Assembly (NCBI RefSeq): GCF_030581005.1
Contig: NZ_JAUQSX010000002.1
Span: 248,001-312,000, forward strand
Source: Hymenobacter mellowenesis
GTDB taxonomy: Bacteria; Bacteroidota; Bacteroidia; Cytophagales; Hymenobacteraceae
Direction: 5' to 3'
Length of the DNA stretch: 64,000 bases
This document shows positions 61,365-64,000 of the stretch, piece after piece (the stretch's first letter is position 1; each line of letters opens with the position of its first letter). Position numbers and translations under genes: made by a program. The notes beneath the pieces were generated by a model. The model saw nothing but the letters and a program-made list of their open reading frames with translations, searched no databases and was not told the DNA's origin.

Positions 61365-62456
61365 TCCCAGCCCCGCCGCGTGGGCTGCGGCGTCCGCATA
61401 ATCGACCGACAGCAGCATGGGCACATCTTCGCGGCCCAATTCCTCAATGATGGGGCCGACCAGCGCGGCCCGCTCGGGCACCTGTACGTCGCGGATGTAG
61501 ATGGCCCGGATGCGGCCGGGGTGGCGGCGCACCACTTCGCGGTAGATGCGGGCGTCTTCCTGGCCGCTGTCGCCGAGCAGCACGAAGGGCAGCTGGGGGT
61601 AGGTGGTGAGGATGTCGTCGATTTCGTGGAGCTTGTGGGCGAAGTGGATGGCGGCCGAGCCCGTGATGCCGGCCGGCACGGGGGCCTTGGGCCGGGCAAT
61701 GCTGAGGTCGCGCAGCAGGAGCGGGCCGGTGGGAATGTCGTGCAGCTTCAGAAAGTCGGCCAGCAAGTCGTAGAGGTTCCAGGGGCTGCTGCTCACGTAA
61801 AAGAAGGGGTTGTCGGGCTGGCCGGTGCGGCCGTGCTGGAGCCGGCGGTAGAACTCAGCCACCCCTTCGAAAGGCTGTTTCGATTGGGCATTGCTGAAGA
61901 GCACGCGGCCCAGCATCTTGACCAGGTTGGTGGCGCTGGTTTCAAACACCGTGTCGTCGAGGTCGGAAATGACGCCGAACTCGGCGCTGGCGGGCGGCAC
62001 CAGCACGTGGGCCTGGGTGGCGATGGCCTCGGCGGGCAGCTTGAGAAACGCGGGCAGCCGGGCCACGCGCACGGGCACGGGGTACCAGAGGAAGTCGACG
62101 GGGGCGGGCAGGGCCTGCGGCTCGATGACGAGGGTGAAGTAGCCCTCGTCGTCGGTGCTCACCAGGTGCTGGCTGCCGTCGGGCAGTTCGGCCACGAGGT
62201 CGGCCGCGGCCACTTCACGGCTGTTGAAGCGGCGCACCATGCTGCGGAAATTGCGCCAGCGCGAGTCGGCGGCGGTGGCGGCGGTCAGGCCGGGGTCGGC
62301 CAGCAGGCGGCCTTTGATGTAGAACTTCCGGGCGGTGCCGTAGCTGCGGTAGGCGTCGATTTGCAGGGGGCGCAGCCAGCCGCGCCGAGCCGAATAGCGG
62401 GTGAACAGGTGGTCGGTCCACTCCGAAAGGTTGGAAAGGGCATTGGGCAGCTTCAT
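61344..62456 (-). CDS. App1-type phosphatidate phosphatase-like protein
   Basis: Protein of 370 residues of the App1/DUF2183 group (HAD superfamily). SDLDDTVFET near residue 175 is the DxD(D/T)T nucleophile motif; FYVSSSPWNLYDLLADFL and FVLLGDSGQEDARIY follow in order as HAD motifs II and IV-type. The N-terminal ~160 residues form a beta domain. Yeast App1 dephosphorylates phosphatidic acid at the membrane; bacterial function is not established. Cytosolic, no signal peptide. The stop codon lies within the inverted repeat at 61331-61364. Confidence 0.85.
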   Translation of the reverse strand: MKLPNALSNLSEWTDHLFTRYSARRGWLRPLQIDAYRSYGTARKFYIKGRLLADPGLTAATAADSRWRNFRSMVRRFNSREVAAADLVAELPDGSQHLVSTDDEGYFTLVIEPQALPAPVDFLWYPVPVRVARLPAFLKLPAEAIATQAHVLVPPASAEFGVISDLDDTVFETSATNLVKMLGRVLFSNAQSKQPFEGVAEFYRRLQHGRTGQPDNPFFYVSSSPWNLYDLLADFLKLHDIPTGPLLLRDLSIARPKAPVPAGITGSAAIHFAHKLHEIDDILTTYPQLPFVLLGDSGQEDARIYREVVRRHPGRIRAIYIRDVQVPERAALVGPIIEELGREDVPMLLSVDYADAAAHAAGLGLVARTV

Positions 62457-62479
62457 GGGGCAAACCTACGGCTGGCAAG

Positions 62480-62566
62480 CCGTAGCGTGGACTCTGCGAG
62501 TCCGCGCCGGTGCGAATGGGGCCACAGTTCTAGCAGGCGCGGACTCGCAGAGTCCACGCTACAGCC
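62480..62566. repeat. Family-B inverted repeat in divergent region
   Basis: Arms 62480-62507 and 62536-62566 share the GTGGACTCTGCGAGTCCGCG core with 3783-3867. Unlike most others, it lies upstream of two divergent genes. Confidence 0.85.
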
Positions 62567-62628
62567 GGCCGTACGGCGGCCTTTTGCGTAGAAGCTGAAC
62601 CTTGAATTCCCGGTTTCTTCCAAGCGCC

Positions 62629-63747
62629 ATGTCCACCGCCACTGCTCGTCCCAAAACCCGCAAAAAAACGCTGCTGCCGCAAGAGGAAGCGCACATTCTC
62701 TACAAAGACCCCGCCCGGCAGGCCGAGATGGCCGGCCTGCGCTATGCCACCGACCAGGGCACGGGCATCAGCCGCAAGCCTACCCGGGCCGGCCATTTTG
62801 CCTATTACGATGCCAAAGGCCAGAAAATCACCGACGACAAAACGCTCACGCGTATCGGCAGCTTCGTGATTCCGCCGGCCTGGACCGACGTCTGGATTTC
62901 GCCCTCAGCCAACACCCACCTGCAGGTGACCGGCCACGACAACCTGGGCCGTAAGCAGTACCGCTACCACCCGGCCTGGGACGAAATGCGCAGCCTGACC
63001 AAGTTTTCGCGCCTGCGCACCTTCGGCGAAAAGCTGCGGCCGCTGCGCCAGCAGCTCAACAAGGACCTGCGCCGCCCCGAGCTGGACCGCGAAAAGGTGA
63101 TTGCCCTGGTGCTCACCCTCATGGACCAGTCGTTTATCCGCGTCGGCAATAAGGAGTACGCCAAAAAGAACGGCAAGTCGAAGCCCAGCTACGGCCTCAC
63201 CACGCTGCTCGACAAGCACGTGGACGTGACCGGCACGGACGTCAACTTTAGCTTTGTAGGTAAAAAAGGCGTGCCGCACGACGTGACCCTTCACGATGCG
63301 CGCCTGGCCCGGCTGGTGCGCAAGTGCAAGGAAATCCCGGGCCAGCACCTGTTTCAGTATTATTCGAAAGACGGCCAGCGGCACGCCCTCGAATCGGGCG
63401 ATGTGAACGATTACCTGCACCGGCACACTGGCCTGGCCCTGTCGGCCAAGGACTTCCGCACCTGGGGCGGCACCGTGAAGATGGTGGGCTGCCTCGAAGC
63501 CGTGCTGCGGGAGGAGCCCGACCTGGCACCTGAAAAGGTGATTAAAAAAGCCGTGAAGGACGTGGCCGCCGGTCTGGGCAACACGCCCACGGTGTGTTCC
63601 AAATACTACATCCACCCGCAAGTCGTCGAGCTGTTCAAGTCCGGCCAGCTCATCGAGTTCCTGCGCAAGCACGACGCCGAAGCTAAACCCAATGACCTGC
63701 TTTCGCCGGTGGAAAACCTTGTGCTGAAAATGCTGGAACAGGCTTAG
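62629..63747 (+). CDS. DNA topoisomerase IB
   Basis: Protein of 372 residues, poxvirus-type eukaryote-like topoisomerase IB. Catalytic Tyr327 lies in SKYYIHPQV; the RKQYRYHPAW block, RVGNKEYAKKNGK and KDFRTWGGTVKM carry the expected Arg, Lys and Arg of the active site. It relaxes supercoils by a 3'-phosphotyrosine intermediate. A TTG codon at 62602 gives nine more residues, but ATG 62629 is preferred. The gene ends before a family-A repeat. Confidence 0.93.
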   Translation: MSTATARPKTRKKTLLPQEEAHILYKDPARQAEMAGLRYATDQGTGISRKPTRAGHFAYYDAKGQKITDDKTLTRIGSFVIPPAWTDVWISPSANTHLQVTGHDNLGRKQYRYHPAWDEMRSLTKFSRLRTFGEKLRPLRQQLNKDLRRPELDREKVIALVLTLMDQSFIRVGNKEYAKKNGKSKPSYGLTTLLDKHVDVTGTDVNFSFVGKKGVPHDVTLHDARLARLVRKCKEIPGQHLFQYYSKDGQRHALESGDVNDYLHRHTGLALSAKDFRTWGGTVKMVGCLEAVLREEPDLAPEKVIKKAVKDVAAGLGNTPTVCSKYYIHPQVVELFKSGQLIEFLRKHDAEAKPNDLLSPVENLVLKMLEQA

Positions 63748-63770
63748 TAGAAGCTGTAAAAACCGTGTAA

Positions 63771-63874
63771 CGGTCATGCTGAGCGCAGCCGAAGCATCTC
63801 TACTGCGGCAGTAATCCAATCGAAAGGATTTACTATTGCGGTAGAGATGCTTCGGCTGCGCTCAGCATGACCGT
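63771..63874. repeat. Family-A inverted repeat, convergent gene ends
   Basis: Near-perfect palindrome with GGTCATGCTGAGCGCAGCCG at the left end; loop ATCGAAAGGATTTACTA is nearly identical to that of 9337-9433. Between topoisomerase IB (+) and a partial gene (-). Confidence 0.9.
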
Positions 63875-63894
63875 TCTGGATTTCGCCTGGCCGA

Positions 63895-64000
63895 CTACTC
63901 TTCCGGCACCTTGTCAAAGGCATCCTTGGCCGGGGCGGCTTCCTGTATGAATCGAATGCCCGCCTGGCCCGTGGTGGCCCTGAATTCATCATTGCCCGCA
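63895..64000 (-). CDS. C-terminal end of an unidentified gene (partial)
   Basis: A minus-strand frame open from the window edge encodes AGNDEFRATTGQAGIRFIQE then AAPAKDAFDKVPEE before TAG at 63895. The residue composition is protein-like and the stop stands clear of the inverted repeat. The rest lies outside the window, so no identity is possible. Confidence 0.5.
   Translation of the reverse strand, partial: AGNDEFRATTGQAGIRFIQEAAPAKDAFDKVPEE

Noticed and set aside
63774..63992. 72-residue minus-strand frame at the window end
   Set aside because: It runs through the family-A palindrome; another frame (63895-64000) has a better protein-like sequence and stops before the repeat.

Overview
The window looks like chromosomal DNA of a GC-rich member of the Bacteroidota, most likely the order Cytophagales and close to Hymenobacter. 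This is inferred from protein families seen here (fused isobutyryl-CoA mutase IcmF, ABC-permease/M1-peptidase fusion, DUF4199, DUF5684, YbiT-type ABC-F, OmpA proteins with PD40 repeats, many lipoproteins with C-rich lipoboxes), from the scarcity of Shine-Dalgarno sequences, and from a recurring TAnnTT(T/C)G element upstream of starts, which resembles the known Bacteroidota -7 element. No rRNA, tRNA, CRISPR array, prophage or insertion sequence with a transposase was found.

Layout. 1-12 kb: membrane peptidase, RluE-like pseudouridine synthase, catalase-like protein, deacetylase, OmpA protein, phytase-like lipoprotein, aldo/keto reductase and an adenylate-cyclase-type membrane protein. 12-19 kb: acyl-CoA synthetase, a FAD monooxygenase next to an AraC-type regulator, a DUF3500 lipoprotein and other lipoproteins. 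19-24 kb is an accessory patch: lipoprotein, histidine phosphatase, a Fic enzyme with an operator-like repeat array and flanking direct repeats, and two AT-rich genes of unknown function. 24-46 kb is mostly core: icmF, lepA, folD, queE, gltA, mnmE, a DtxR-type regulator, fabH, a glycosyltransferase, dapD, msrA and a 3-hydroxyacyl-CoA dehydrogenase. 46-55 kb: YbiT-type ABC-F, small secreted helical proteins, L,D-transpeptidase-like protein, M48 peptidase, LON-domain protein, mtgA, and a translationally coupled lipoprotein/OmpA pair. 55.4-59.7 kb is a restriction-modification island. 59.8-64 kb: WYL regulator, DUF1761 protein, App1-type phosphatase, topoisomerase IB.

The most striking finding is a type ISP restriction-modification gene (56565-59650, minus strand) interrupted near its 3' end by seven perfect 10-bp tandem repeats. 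The present copy number puts the conserved C-terminal segment out of frame. Gaining one unit or losing two restores a 1,031- or 1,021-residue enzyme, while all three frames stay open through the tract. This is the signature of a phase-variable restriction system. A gene remnant without a start codon sits directly beside the island.

The second theme is abundance of long intergenic inverted repeats belonging to several families (one family has six copies). Most lie at the 3' ends of genes, often between convergent genes. They look like REP/MITE-type elements and may also serve as terminators.
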